64,000 nt of DNA from Oscillospiraceae bacterium (GCA_017887325.1 JAGHIE010000001.1:209989-273988); one strand, 5' to 3'. Positions 27,220 through 35,506 are shown, counted from the first letter of the stretch. Program-made: numbers and translations. Notes: generated by a model from the letters alone, not told the origin.

Positions 27220-28377
27220 TTAAATATTTAGTAATTCACCAAACATTTTTCTTCTTTGACCATTGCTTTTGTTTGTAAAGTTTGTTGTTTCAACCCAATA
27301 TACCAGTTTATCAAAGTCTTGATTTGTGGAATTAAAGCAGAAGTATCCTGATAAATATAATATATAATCTATACGATCAATATATTTTTCAAGATTTTTG
27401 TTGGAAATAAATTCCAAAGCAAGTTTTAAGCTTGAAATAGATAGCTTAATGATATTTCTTAATATATCAACCTCTAAAGAAGTTAGTTGACTTTCTTTTG
27501 TGTCTGATGGAATAGGAGCATAGTTTAATTTATGTAACTTATTATTGACTATTACTTCAAATGCTGGATTTAACGATGCTATAGGATAAGATACATTGGT
27601 AGTAAAAGGTGAAAATAACCCTTCCATTGCATAATCTGACATTAATTGTTGAAAAGGCTTAATATACTCTGAATAAATATCAAATTCATGTAATTTTAAC
27701 TTTGAAAAAGACATTTGTAATGCAGTTACTTTACTTCCAGCATTATTTAAAACCTCAAACCATTCGATTTGTTCATCTTCTGTTAAGTCTTCTGCTTGAT
27801 TTATTGTATAGTTATAATCCATCATTTTACTTCTAACATCAATTGCAACTGCATATAAATCGTTAAAAGTTTTTTTATTAATTAGATATTGTTGTAAAAT
27901 ATTTCTATCTTCATTAAGTAATATTCCAACTGGTATTTGATGATCTTTTATAGCTGCTTTTACAATTTTAAAACTTGCAGATGATACATCTAAAACGATA
28001 TTTCTAAAATCATCATTATTAGTATATGCTTTAAAATTTGTTGTCAAACGCTGCTGACCGTCTACTATTGATTGATGTGAAGATTTTATAGTAGATTTAT
28101 CTATAATTTCTCTATCAATAAATGATACTTGTGGAACAGATAATTCTGTTTTTACTATTAAATTTATTGATATAGGTGCAACAGGTGCTTTGCCAAATAA
28201 TTGATAATTGAGTAAATCTACAGATTTTTGAAGAGACCAGCTAACATCTCTTTGATATAAAGGAAGTGTTATGGTATTTTCAGAGATTTTTTTACACATT
28301 TCTTGTATAGGCATTTGATAACTCTTTTTAGTTGGATTATATGATGTTGCAAATATTAATTTAGGGTTTATTCTCAT
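27220..28377 (-). CDS. DUF262 (GmrSD N-terminal-like) protein
   Basis: A 385-residue protein with LPLYQRDVSW (residues 38-47) and DGQQRLTT (106-113), the hallmark of DUF262, the ParB-like nucleotide/nuclease domain found in type IV restriction (GmrS/BrxU) proteins. The GmrD HNH part (DUF1524) is absent, so this is a single-domain form. AGAGGAG precedes the ATG. It is the first gene of a two-gene operon with the abiF-like gene, which points to anti-phage defence. Confidence 0.8.
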   Translation of the reverse strand: MRINPKLIFATSYNPTKKSYQMPIQEMCKKISENTITLPLYQRDVSWSLQKSVDLLNYQLFGKAPVAPISINLIVKTELSVPQVSFIDREIIDKSTIKSSHQSIVDGQQRLTTNFKAYTNNDDFRNIVLDVSSASFKIVKAAIKDHQIPVGILLNEDRNILQQYLINKKTFNDLYAVAIDVRSKMMDYNYTINQAEDLTEDEQIEWFEVLNNAGSKVTALQMSFSKLKLHEFDIYSEYIKPFQQLMSDYAMEGLFSPFTTNVSYPIASLNPAFEVIVNNKLHKLNYAPIPSDTKESQLTSLEVDILRNIIKLSISSLKLALEFISNKNLEKYIDRIDYILYLSGYFCFNSTNQDFDKLVYWVETTNFTNKSNGQRRKMFGELLNI

Positions 28378-28420
28378 ATGGTTTTTATACTCCTCTCAAA
28401 ATAATTTTAAGTTATAATTA

Positions 28421-28449
28421 ATTATAATACCTATAAATTGAGTTGTCAA
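28421..28449 (-). promoter_or_regulatory. Consensus promoter of the DUF262-abiF operon
   Basis: TTGACA (28449-28444), 17 bases, TATAAT (28426-28421) on the minus strand, about 45 bases before the DUF262 ATG. A perfect sigma-A promoter. Confidence 0.85.
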
Positions 28450-28816
28450 TACAAAATAGCAGCTACTACGAAAAAGATTAAAAACGATGTATTTTTTATA
28501 TTTTTATTAATGCTGCTACTATATTATTATTTTAAATACATTATAATACTAAAAGCAGCGCTATATATTAATATTTATACACCCTGCTCATTTTTGAGCG
28601 AGGTTATGTATTTAAAAACTTAACTTTTATTAACATTACTAATTTATGATGCTTGACTAATCAATAATATAGTGTATATAAATGTCAACTTTTGTAAACA
28701 TTATTGGTCTGTCATTTTGACTAAAGAATAATATTTGATATAAAAATGTCAAGTTTTTACAGGTTTTATAGCTATTACTCAAATTTGAGCCATAGCTTTT
28801 AAACCTGCTAAAGTGC
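28450..28816. other. Gene-free spacer with duplicated 50-bp promoter-like unit
   Basis: Two similar units (about 28652-28700 and 28716-28764) each begin TTGACTAA, run through AATAATAT and end ATGTCAA. Read forward they give TTGACT-N16/18-TATAAA; read backward they carry TTGACA. Two near-palindromes GCTCATTTTTGAGC (28586) and CTCAAATTTGAG (28778) also occur. A large hairpin (28759-28807) lies after the DUF1492 gene. A short open frame at 28438-28623 has no ribosome-binding site and was not called. Confidence 0.4.
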
Positions 28817-29197
28817 TTATATTATCATTTTATTTAGTGCATTAGATTCTAATTTTCTTATGTATCTTTCATCACAATAACACATTTTTTTAGCTATTTC
28901 CTTATGTGTGCATAAATTTATATATCTATATTTCAGTATCTTTATATATTTTTGATTGTCTAATTTATCAATACAGTTTTCTATGTATTCTTGTAATTTT
29001 ATTTGTTCATCTATTTTATTTATTAGTATCTTGTCTGCTTTTTGTAGTTCTTCATTTACTGCATCACTATTAACACCTATTTTTTTCGCTCTCGCTCTTA
29101 ATTGTGCTCTTTCGTCTAAAAGTCTATCAATTTCGATTAATGTATATTTATATTGTTTTAAAATCTCTCTTTTTTGCTGAATTGTCATTTTTTCCAC
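28817..29197 (-). CDS. DUF1492 / ArpU-like phage regulator with sigma-region-4-like HTH
   Basis: A 126-residue protein. The first 80 residues form a coiled coil (IEIDRLLDERAQLRARAKKI). The C-terminus (YIKILKYRYINLCTHKEIAK ... RYIRKLESNALNKM) is a sigma-70 region-4-like helix-turn-helix. This layout is that of DUF1492 and ArpU-type late regulators of Firmicute phages. An alternative ATG three codons in is possible. It suggests the element descends from a phage or responds to one. Confidence 0.7.
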   Translation of the reverse strand: MEKMTIQQKREILKQYKYTLIEIDRLLDERAQLRARAKKIGVNSDAVNEELQKADKILINKIDEQIKLQEYIENCIDKLDNQKYIKILKYRYINLCTHKEIAKKMCYCDERYIRKLESNALNKMII

Positions 29198-29942
29198 TCC
29201 TTAATCTATAATTGATTATTTAACTTATGTGATAATTTGTTATATAGGTTTATCTTATGCTATATAGCGGCATATAACCTCAACATTTTTCAACATTTAA
29301 CACTTGATTTTGTCAGTATTTAGCGTAAATTTTAACAAGATTAACAGTTGTATTAGTGTTTAAAAATCTTTCATTTTCTTTCATTTAGCAGGTGGTGCTG
29401 TTAGTCTTTTTTGACTAATAGTTATTATATAGATTTATAATTATTATGTAGTAATTTGTAGTATATCTATATACACAAAAACAGTTAAACATATTATACT
29501 TTTGCTCAAAAATGAGATAAAGGTATAACCTGCTACAAGTAAAAATAACAGCAGGACAAAAATATACAACTGTATTTAATTTATCTCAAAAATAAGGAAA
29601 AGCGTCATACCGAAATAAATCTGATATATTTTAATTTTAAGTGGCAGTTATTAAAAAGTTATATTATTTATAAATCAAATTTAATTTTAAGCTATATTAT
29701 GAAGATATAGGGTCATTTTATTGATTAATCTTAAATCACTTATATGGAATATCTCTCTATTAAGATATTTGCAACCTAAATATAAAACTTGCTTATAATG
29801 AAAAAATGTTAGTATTTATTAGCATTTTTATTATAATTAATCTTTTTTATGGACTTTGAAAAGTAGGTTTTTGTAGGTTTTTATTTCAAGTTTTTTCAGG
29901 TTATTAATTTGAAATATATAATTTCCGTGCATTCAAATCTTT
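29198..29942. other. Gene-free AT-rich region
   Basis: No convincing gene in either strand. Contents seen: AGCAGGT motifs at 29387 and 29528 (the latter paired with AGCAGGA to form a hairpin), a palindrome GCTCAAAAATGAG (29504), TTTTCAACA-type words near 29285, and TTAGTCTTTTTTGACTAA (29410 area) as a hairpin. Possibly 5' leader of the DUF1492 gene and 3' end of the sigma operon. Confidence 0.35.
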
Positions 29943-30737
29943 TTAACCTGCTATATTATTTACTTTGGTAGTTGATGATCTACTATTGATATATTCTTGA
30001 ATAAGTTTTTCTCGTTCTTGTCTTTTCCTTTCTAACTTTTCAGCCGTTATTTCTACTGATGTCTTATATGATAGAGTTTCTATATCCACATCATAATATA
30101 AATAACTCGCTAGAACTCTTTTGTAATATGGTTTACCTATTTTTCTTAACGCTTGACATTGAATTTGTCTGACACGCTCTATAGATGTATTTATTAACAT
30201 ACCAGTATGTTTTAGTGTTAAGTTTTTATAATAAGTATTCTCAATAACTTGTTTTTCTTTTTCTCTTAATTCTTTAGTCATTATCTCATCAAGTACAGTA
30301 TGTAGTTGTTTAATTTTTATTTTATGTTCTACTTTTTCAAAATCCTGTACTGCTGTATCATCTTCTATAATATCTAACAATGTGTATTCTTCTTCACTCT
30401 CTATTGCTTCATCAATAGACTTAATATCTAAAAGTAACTTATCTTTTTTATTCCTCAATCCTGCTAACTCTGATAATGCTTTTGTTACATAGTAGTTATA
30501 AAAATAGTTACCAAATGTCATACCTTTATCGTCCTTGTAGCGCTCTAAACACTTAACCATAGCAATATAACACTCTTGTTCCAAATCATCTATTGTTAGA
30601 CCGAGCCTAATAAATCTGTTAGGGTTATGATTATACCACTTTAAACACTTTTTATAAGCTAATCTTTTAACTTTATCCCATAGTATTTTTACGGCTTGTT
30701 TATCCCCATTTTGTGCCTTAATTACTAAATCTTTCAT
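29943..30737 (-). CDS. Sigma-70-family RNA polymerase sigma factor of the element
   Basis: A 264-residue protein. Region 2 is visible in LTIDDLEQECYIAMVKCLER and MTFGNYFYNYYVTKAL; region 4 in LTLKHTGMLINTSIERVRQI. A 60-residue basic C-terminal tail follows. Sigma-like proteins of this kind occur on phages and ICEs and direct transcription of element genes. GGGGG lies upstream of the ATG. It is the last large gene of the divergent replication operon before a long noncoding stretch. Confidence 0.8.
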   Translation of the reverse strand: MKDLVIKAQNGDKQAVKILWDKVKRLAYKKCLKWYNHNPNRFIRLGLTIDDLEQECYIAMVKCLERYKDDKGMTFGNYFYNYYVTKALSELAGLRNKKDKLLLDIKSIDEAIESEEEYTLLDIIEDDTAVQDFEKVEHKIKIKQLHTVLDEIMTKELREKEKQVIENTYYKNLTLKHTGMLINTSIERVRQIQCQALRKIGKPYYKRVLASYLYYDVDIETLSYKTSVEITAEKLERKRQEREKLIQEYINSRSSTTKVNNIAG

Positions 30738-30828
30738 AATTGCAAATAACCCCCATATATGTTATAATACTTCAAGAGAGTATTTTGTTTATATGAGAGT
30801 TATTTAGTGTTAGCAGTAGGCTTTTTGC

Positions 30829-31650
30829 TTACTGCTTATTTTTTATTCTATTTGCAAATCTTTTACTTTTGCCTCTAAATTCCAAAGGCTCACAAGCGCC
30901 AATTAATCGGTCATATATTCTTTTCTTGCCTATATCATCACAATTTAATATGTATGTAATTTCAAGATTAGTTGTAATTATAAAAGGTTTATTAGAATTA
31001 ATACGCTTATTAATAACATAGAACACTATTTCTTGCATATATTCACTATTTCTTTCAACTCCTAAATCATCAATGATTAGTAGGTCATAATCATTAAGCG
31101 AGTTATAATATTCCTTTCTTTTACCTATATCACCTTGATTTTTCTCTATCTCTGCAAAGTCTGTCATTTTAACTGTAAAATTTTTTAATAATACAGCATT
31201 TGCGATACAAGTTGCTTGATGACTTTTACCAACACCAATATCACCATATAGTAAAAGGCTATCTGTTGATTTATAATTTTCGTTAAAATCTTCAGCCCAC
31301 TTTTTACAATAGTCTAAATGTTTATCATCATCAGAGTTCTCAAAAGTTTTGTTATACATTTCGTTCTTTTTGTCTTTAAAACTTTCAAAACAAATTTCTC
31401 TATTAGATAAATATTTTATAAAGTTTTCTTGTTCTTTTAAATTTCGTTGTTTTTCCTCGTCTTTTTTCAATTCACAATCACAAGGACTAACAGCAGGAAA
31501 AGCCATGTTCTGCAAATAAAGTGTTTGAACTTTTACCTTATGACATATACCACAATATATTTTTCCGTCTTTTTCATAATCCGTATCTTTTTTTGTGTAA
31601 TAATCAAATGATTTATTTGATAAATTATCAAAAAAATTATTTATACTCAC
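30829..31650 (-). CDS. DnaC/IstB-like helicase loader ATPase
   Basis: A 273-residue AAA+ protein: four-cysteine N-terminal cluster (CGICHKVKVQ ... CDCE), Walker A GDIGVGKS, Walker B LLIIDDLG, sensor region FIITTNLEI and arginine-finger region KKRIYDRLIGACE. It would load the host DnaB helicase on the element's origin. It follows the replisome organiser gene by 17 bases, the standard phage replication pair. Confidence 0.88.
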   Translation of the reverse strand: MSINNFFDNLSNKSFDYYTKKDTDYEKDGKIYCGICHKVKVQTLYLQNMAFPAVSPCDCELKKDEEKQRNLKEQENFIKYLSNREICFESFKDKKNEMYNKTFENSDDDKHLDYCKKWAEDFNENYKSTDSLLLYGDIGVGKSHQATCIANAVLLKNFTVKMTDFAEIEKNQGDIGKRKEYYNSLNDYDLLIIDDLGVERNSEYMQEIVFYVINKRINSNKPFIITTNLEITYILNCDDIGKKRIYDRLIGACEPLEFRGKSKRFANRIKNKQ

Positions 31651-31667
31651 TTTATCACTCCTTTATT

Positions 31668-32522
31668 TTATAATAAACCTGCTCTTTTAAAAGCTTCTTC
31701 CGGACTTAATTTTTCCACTGTATTATTATCTATAACGGTTGTTTTATTATTTATATTAATTTTGCTATTAAGATAGTTTTCAAAGTTAGTACCAAATAAA
31801 GTAGCAGGTCTTAAATATTGCTCCATTTGAGTACCTTTCCACTCGGCACACTTTTTGTCTATAACTGTTTTAAAATCGTTAACAGTATATTTTTCGTTCA
31901 ACCTAGCTTTTATATGTTTAATGGTATTTTGTGTGCTAGTTCTGTAATTAGTACCTGCTCTTTGGTTTAAATATTCAACTATAACAGCTATATTATCCTT
32001 AGTTTCATCATCAAGAGAAGATTTTTTATTTGTGTTTAAAGGTGCGTTGTCGAGTTCTACTCGACTATATATATCTAACTCTTTATCTAATTCTATATCT
32101 ATATCTTTATCTATATCTGTGGAAACATTTTGTATACATTTTGTTTCCATGGTGTTTATGGTAGTGTTATGGTTGTTTGAATCAAGCGTATATGCTTTGT
32201 TTTGTTTTAATACAAGAGTATTCTTTTCATCTTGATAAACAGTAGGAGTATATCTATCTGCTTGTATACAATTATGTATTTTCCAATGTTTTATGACTAT
32301 TACACCATCTTCAAAAACTAAAATAAATCTTTTTGCGATTAACAATTTTAAGTCATCTTCTGTTGCACCTATAAGTCTTTGTATCCTTTTAGGGTTTCCA
32401 ACAAAACCGTCATCATCTGCTCTCATATTTAAATGAAAATATAGGCATTGAGTAGTTAATGGCATATCTAAAAAAGCATCACTATCAACTATTTTTATAT
32501 TAAACATTCTTTTATTTGCCAT
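31668..32522 (-). CDS. Phage replisome organiser (initiator), DnaD-like
   Basis: A 284-residue protein. The N-terminal winged-helix part (FLDMPLTTQCLYFHLNMRAD, DDGFVGNPKRIQRLIG) is the phage replisome-organiser type. A low-complexity acidic linker (about 125-165) follows. The C-terminal domain (NTIKHIKARLNEKYTVNDFK ... MEQYLRPATLFGTNFENYLN) is the conserved phage C-terminal domain. It should bind the element origin and recruit the DnaC-like loader encoded next. Confidence 0.85.
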   Translation of the reverse strand: MANKRMFNIKIVDSDAFLDMPLTTQCLYFHLNMRADDDGFVGNPKRIQRLIGATEDDLKLLIAKRFILVFEDGVIVIKHWKIHNCIQADRYTPTVYQDEKNTLVLKQNKAYTLDSNNHNTTINTMETKCIQNVSTDIDKDIDIELDKELDIYSRVELDNAPLNTNKKSSLDDETKDNIAVIVEYLNQRAGTNYRTSTQNTIKHIKARLNEKYTVNDFKTVIDKKCAEWKGTQMEQYLRPATLFGTNFENYLNSKININNKTTVIDNNTVEKLSPEEAFKRAGLL

Positions 32523-32523
32523 T

Positions 32524-32811
32524 CTAGTACCTCACATTTTCGCTTACCGGTCTTATTGTTCCGTATTCATTAGCAGGTGATAAAGATACTGGATTGCTTA
32601 AATACTCAAGTAAGGCATCATAATTTATTAGTATACGATTACCTGCTCTAACAGTTGGAATACTCCCACTTTTTGACAGTTGGCGTATGTATCTTAGTGA
32701 TACTCTACTGTTTGGATCTTCTTGATGTATCATGTCAAAACACTCTTGTGCTAATCTCATACGAGGTATTTTTTTAACTTCCACAATAGGCACTGTATTT
32801 TCATTACTCAT
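32524..32811 (-). CDS. Excisionase/HTH_17-like DNA-binding protein
   Basis: 95 residues from ATG at 32811 (MSNENTVPIVEVKKIPRMRL), chosen over an ATG nine bases upstream because AGGTG is correctly spaced. The core RYIRQLSKSGSIPTVRAGNR followed by ILINYDALLEYL is the winged-helix pattern of excisionase and HTH_17 proteins. It could direct excision with the integrase or regulate replication genes. It overlaps the end of the Cro-like gene. Confidence 0.7.
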   Translation of the reverse strand: MSNENTVPIVEVKKIPRMRLAQECFDMIHQEDPNSRVSLRYIRQLSKSGSIPTVRAGNRILINYDALLEYLSNPVSLSPANEYGTIRPVSENVRY

Positions 32812-32998
32812 TGTCAGCACCTGCCTTTAATTCTTTTATTATGCTAAATATTTCTTGTTTTTCTTCTTGTGATAATTCTTTTCTTAGTTTTCTACTAAAA
32901 TTTCCGTCATTAATTCCTAACTGTTCAGCTATTTGCCAATAATATACTCCATTATCTTTGATTGCTTTTCTTATATCTTCATTTTTTGTTATTCTCAT
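32804..32998 (-). CDS. Cro-like small HTH protein
   Basis: 64 residues starting at ATG 32998 (MRITKNEDIRKAIKDNGVYY), selected because AAGGAG lies just upstream; the open frame extends further but without support. The segment WQIAEQLGINDGNFSRKLRK is a helix-turn-helix. First gene of the operon divergent from the repressor, the position of cro in lambdoid phages and of str in phage satellites. Confidence 0.75.
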   Translation of the reverse strand: MRITKNEDIRKAIKDNGVYYWQIAEQLGINDGNFSRKLRKELSQEEKQEIFSIIKELKAGADNE

Positions 32999-33040
32999 AA
33001 TTTTTTTGCTCCTTATTATTGTATATTTTTTTAAATGTGT

Positions 33041-33130
33041 TACAATATTATCGAATGTTTTTATAAACATTCTTGTGTTTTTATAGGTGTGTAGATACTT
33101 TGGTCGGTGGCTACACACCTTTTTATTTTT
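33041..33130 (+). ncRNA. Candidate antisense small RNA in the cro-like leader
   Basis: On the plus strand TTGTAT-N16-TACAAT (33019-33046) is followed by a perfect hairpin GAATGTTT-TTAT-AAACATTC (33053-33072) and a strong terminator GGTGTGTAG / CTACACACC with TTTTTATTTTT (33086-33130). No plus-strand gene precedes the terminator. The RNA (about 78 nt) would be antisense to the 5' leader of the divergent replication operon, as in plasmid copy-control. The promoter is only moderate. Confidence 0.45.
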
Positions 33131-33159
33131 GTTTGTGTTCTCATATTATCACCTCTTTT

Positions 33160-33300
33160 ATATGATAAACCTATAATTGTTGTTTTATATATTGATTTAT
33201 CATTGTTGTTATGATATTATCATAATATCATAATAAACAATTAAAATCAACTATTTTATAATTAATTATGTTTTGGTTTATTTTATACGATAAAACATAG
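33160..33300. promoter_or_regulatory. Operator region between repressor and Cro-like operon
   Basis: A 17-base perfect palindrome TTATGATA-T-TATCATAA (33209-33225) is surrounded by further copies of its half-site (ATGATAAA at 33162, TTTATCAT at 33197, a related ACGATAAAA near 33287). This is the expected location of operators for the XRE repressor encoded from 33319. Confidence 0.55.
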
Positions 33301-33318
33301 TTTTAAAGAGGTGTAAAA

Positions 33319-33834
33319 ATGGATACTTTAAAAACATTTTCAGACAGATTATCAAGTATATTAAGAGAAAGGAATATAACACAAAAAGAATTAGCAAACG
33401 CTATCGGTGTGCAACCTGCTACAATATCAACTTATCTAAGAAAAGAAAATCAAAAAACTCCTAATATTACAATGACTAGTGCCATCGCTAAATATCTCAA
33501 TGTTTCTATCGATTGGTTATGTGGATTAGACAATGAAAAGCAGGATAAAACAGTGGTATCATTATCAGAATTATTTAAACAATTTATTGATATCATGACA
33601 ATATTTGATGCTGAAATAGGAAGAGTAACTATGGATAATGCTGAAATACACTATCACTATGAATTATTAAGTGCTTTTTTAACTCAATATGATGCTTTAT
33701 TATTATTACGAGCTAATAAGACACTATCAGAAGATTTATACAGTGTTGCACTACAAGGTCTTTTACAAAAATACAATGACATTACTTTTGATTATAAGAC
33801 CTACAAATTTTCAGATGATGATTTACCATTTTAG
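33319..33834 (+). CDS. XRE-family (cI-like) repressor
   Basis: A 171-residue protein. N-terminal HTH (RNITQKELANAIGVQPATIS, residues 18-37) is followed by DWLCGLDNEK typical of cI-like phage repressors; the C-terminal 100 residues have no recognisable protease or metalloprotease motif, so de-repression probably occurs by another route than RecA-stimulated self-cleavage. GAGGTG precedes the ATG. It is transcribed with the integrase, 12 bases upstream of it. Confidence 0.85.
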   Translation: MDTLKTFSDRLSSILRERNITQKELANAIGVQPATISTYLRKENQKTPNITMTSAIAKYLNVSIDWLCGLDNEKQDKTVVSLSELFKQFIDIMTIFDAEIGRVTMDNAEIHYHYELLSAFLTQYDALLLLRANKTLSEDLYSVALQGLLQKYNDITFDYKTYKFSDDDLPF

Positions 33835-33846
33835 AGAGGTGATTAA

Positions 33847-35025
33847 ATGGCTACTATAACACAAAGAAACGGCACATATAAGATAACTGTATCTTGTGGT
33901 TATGATGTAGCAGGTAAACAAATACGCAGACATAAAACTTATAAACCTGCTTCAAATATGACTAAAAAACAAATAGAAAAAGAGTTGCAAAGACAAGCAG
34001 TATTATTTGAGGAACAATGTCAAGGTAATATTGCAACATCAAATATCAAATTTGAAGTATTTGCAGAACAATGGTTTAAGGCATATGCAGAAAAGGAACT
34101 AAAAGCACAAAGTATTGCTAGATATAATCAATATAAAGATAGAGTATATCAAGGTTTAGGGCATCTAAGATTAGACCGTATAAATAGCTTACAGATACAA
34201 AAATTTATTGATAATTTATGCGAGGACGGACTAAACAAAAAAACTGGTGGTAAATTATCACCTATTACAGTTAAGCATCATTTAGCTTTTATTTCTTCAG
34301 TATTTAGTTATGCTGTAAGTATGAATATGATACAGTTTAATCCTTGTAAAAATGTTTCAATACCTAAAATAATACCTAAAGAACGCAATTACTTTACATT
34401 AGAGGAAACACAAGAATTTTTAAACTGTTTACAGTCTGCACCATTAGAATATCAAGTATTTTTCACACTCGCTATATATGGTGGTTTTCGTAAAGGTGAG
34501 TTATTAGGGTTAGAGTGGCAGGATATAGACTTTAATTATGGAATAGTGAGTATTAAGAGAACATCAATGTATACTACTAACAAGGGAATATATACAGATA
34601 CACCAAAAACAAAAGGCTCAAAGCGTAGTTTAAAGCTACCTGATGAGGTTATGAATTTATTAAAACATTATAGAAACGAGCAAACAAAACAAAGATTTAG
34701 ACTAGGTGATAAATGGATTAATACAAATAGATTATTTACCAACTGGAATGGCAAACCAATGTGCAATAGTGCTCCTTATAACTGGTTAAATAGATTTTGT
34801 AAAAACAATAATCTTAAAAAAGTTAGTATACATAGTTTTAGGCATCTCAACGCCAGTCTATTAATAAATAACGGAGTAGATGCTAGAACTGTTTCGTATT
34901 CATTAGGACACTCAAACACATCAACTACACTTAATATTTACTCACACACATTTGAACAAGCACAAGCTAAAGCAAGTGAAGCAGTAGCCAACGCAATAAA
35001 CTTTAATACTAAAAAACAAGCATAA
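33847..35025 (+). CDS. Tyrosine integrase of the 12-kb element
   Basis: A 392-residue phage/Tn916-type integrase. N-terminal arm-binding beta domain (MATITQRNGTYKITVSCGYD), SAM-like core-binding domain (about 65-165), catalytic domain with Arg215 (GGFRKGELLGLEW), HSFR (329-332), LGHS with His355 and Tyr365. It should recombine the 23-bp attachment core, using the AAACACCAAA arm repeats near both ends. GAGGTG upstream. Confidence 0.93.
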   Translation: MATITQRNGTYKITVSCGYDVAGKQIRRHKTYKPASNMTKKQIEKELQRQAVLFEEQCQGNIATSNIKFEVFAEQWFKAYAEKELKAQSIARYNQYKDRVYQGLGHLRLDRINSLQIQKFIDNLCEDGLNKKTGGKLSPITVKHHLAFISSVFSYAVSMNMIQFNPCKNVSIPKIIPKERNYFTLEETQEFLNCLQSAPLEYQVFFTLAIYGGFRKGELLGLEWQDIDFNYGIVSIKRTSMYTTNKGIYTDTPKTKGSKRSLKLPDEVMNLLKHYRNEQTKQRFRLGDKWINTNRLFTNWNGKPMCNSAPYNWLNRFCKNNNLKKVSIHSFRHLNASLLINNGVDARTVSYSLGHSNTSTTLNIYSHTFEQAQAKASEAVANAINFNTKKQA

Positions 35026-35030
35026 AACTA

Positions 35031-35078
35031 ATAGCAGGTACAACCATTTTATAGAGTTAATACCTGCTATTTTTATTT
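35031..35078 (+). terminator. Integrase terminator built from two AGCAGGT motifs
   Basis: ATAGCAGGTA / TACCTGCTAT, a perfect 10-bp stem with a 20-base loop followed by TTTTTATTTT, directly after the integrase gene. Confidence 0.8.
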
Positions 35079-35506
35079 TAATGGGTATAGGGTCCCATAT
35101 TATAAGGTGTTTTTAAATTTAGGAGTAAAAACACACTGCTCGCTACATAACTTCATAATCTTCTGTGTATCAAATATTGTTAAATAATTTAGCAGGTTAT
35201 ATTATATAAATTATTCATTTGTAAATATACAATGAGTGTTTATTAAAATAGATTTTTATCTATTCCACTATATAACTCAACTAAAAATCTTAAAATGTAA
35301 CCTTATTTTTATAAACTAATAAAAGATTAGCACAATACATAAAATTAACATGTAAATTTATAACTTTTAAACTATAATAAATTTAATATTTTTTATGAAT
35401 ATTTAGCTATGTAAACACCAAACAAACACCAAAACACAAATTTATGAATTTGTTGCGTTAAAAATTTCCCTTAAATACTAGGATTGTTAACTTTAAAAAA
35501 CAAAAA
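35079..35506. other. Right end of the element, noncoding
   Basis: No gene. It contains one AGCAGGT motif (35191) and, at 35413-35434, two direct AAACACCAAA repeats at 11-base spacing that mirror the left-end set. These are candidate integrase arm sites about 75-95 bases inside the right core. Confidence 0.55.

Noticed and set aside
28438..28623. Open frame of 61 codons on the plus strand in the element
   Set aside because: No ribosome-binding site, composition of AT-rich noncoding DNA, and it overlaps the promoter of the DUF262 operon.
33086..33124. Hairpin as terminator of the minus-strand Cro-like operon
   Set aside because: It lies upstream of that operon, and the T-run is on the plus strand only.
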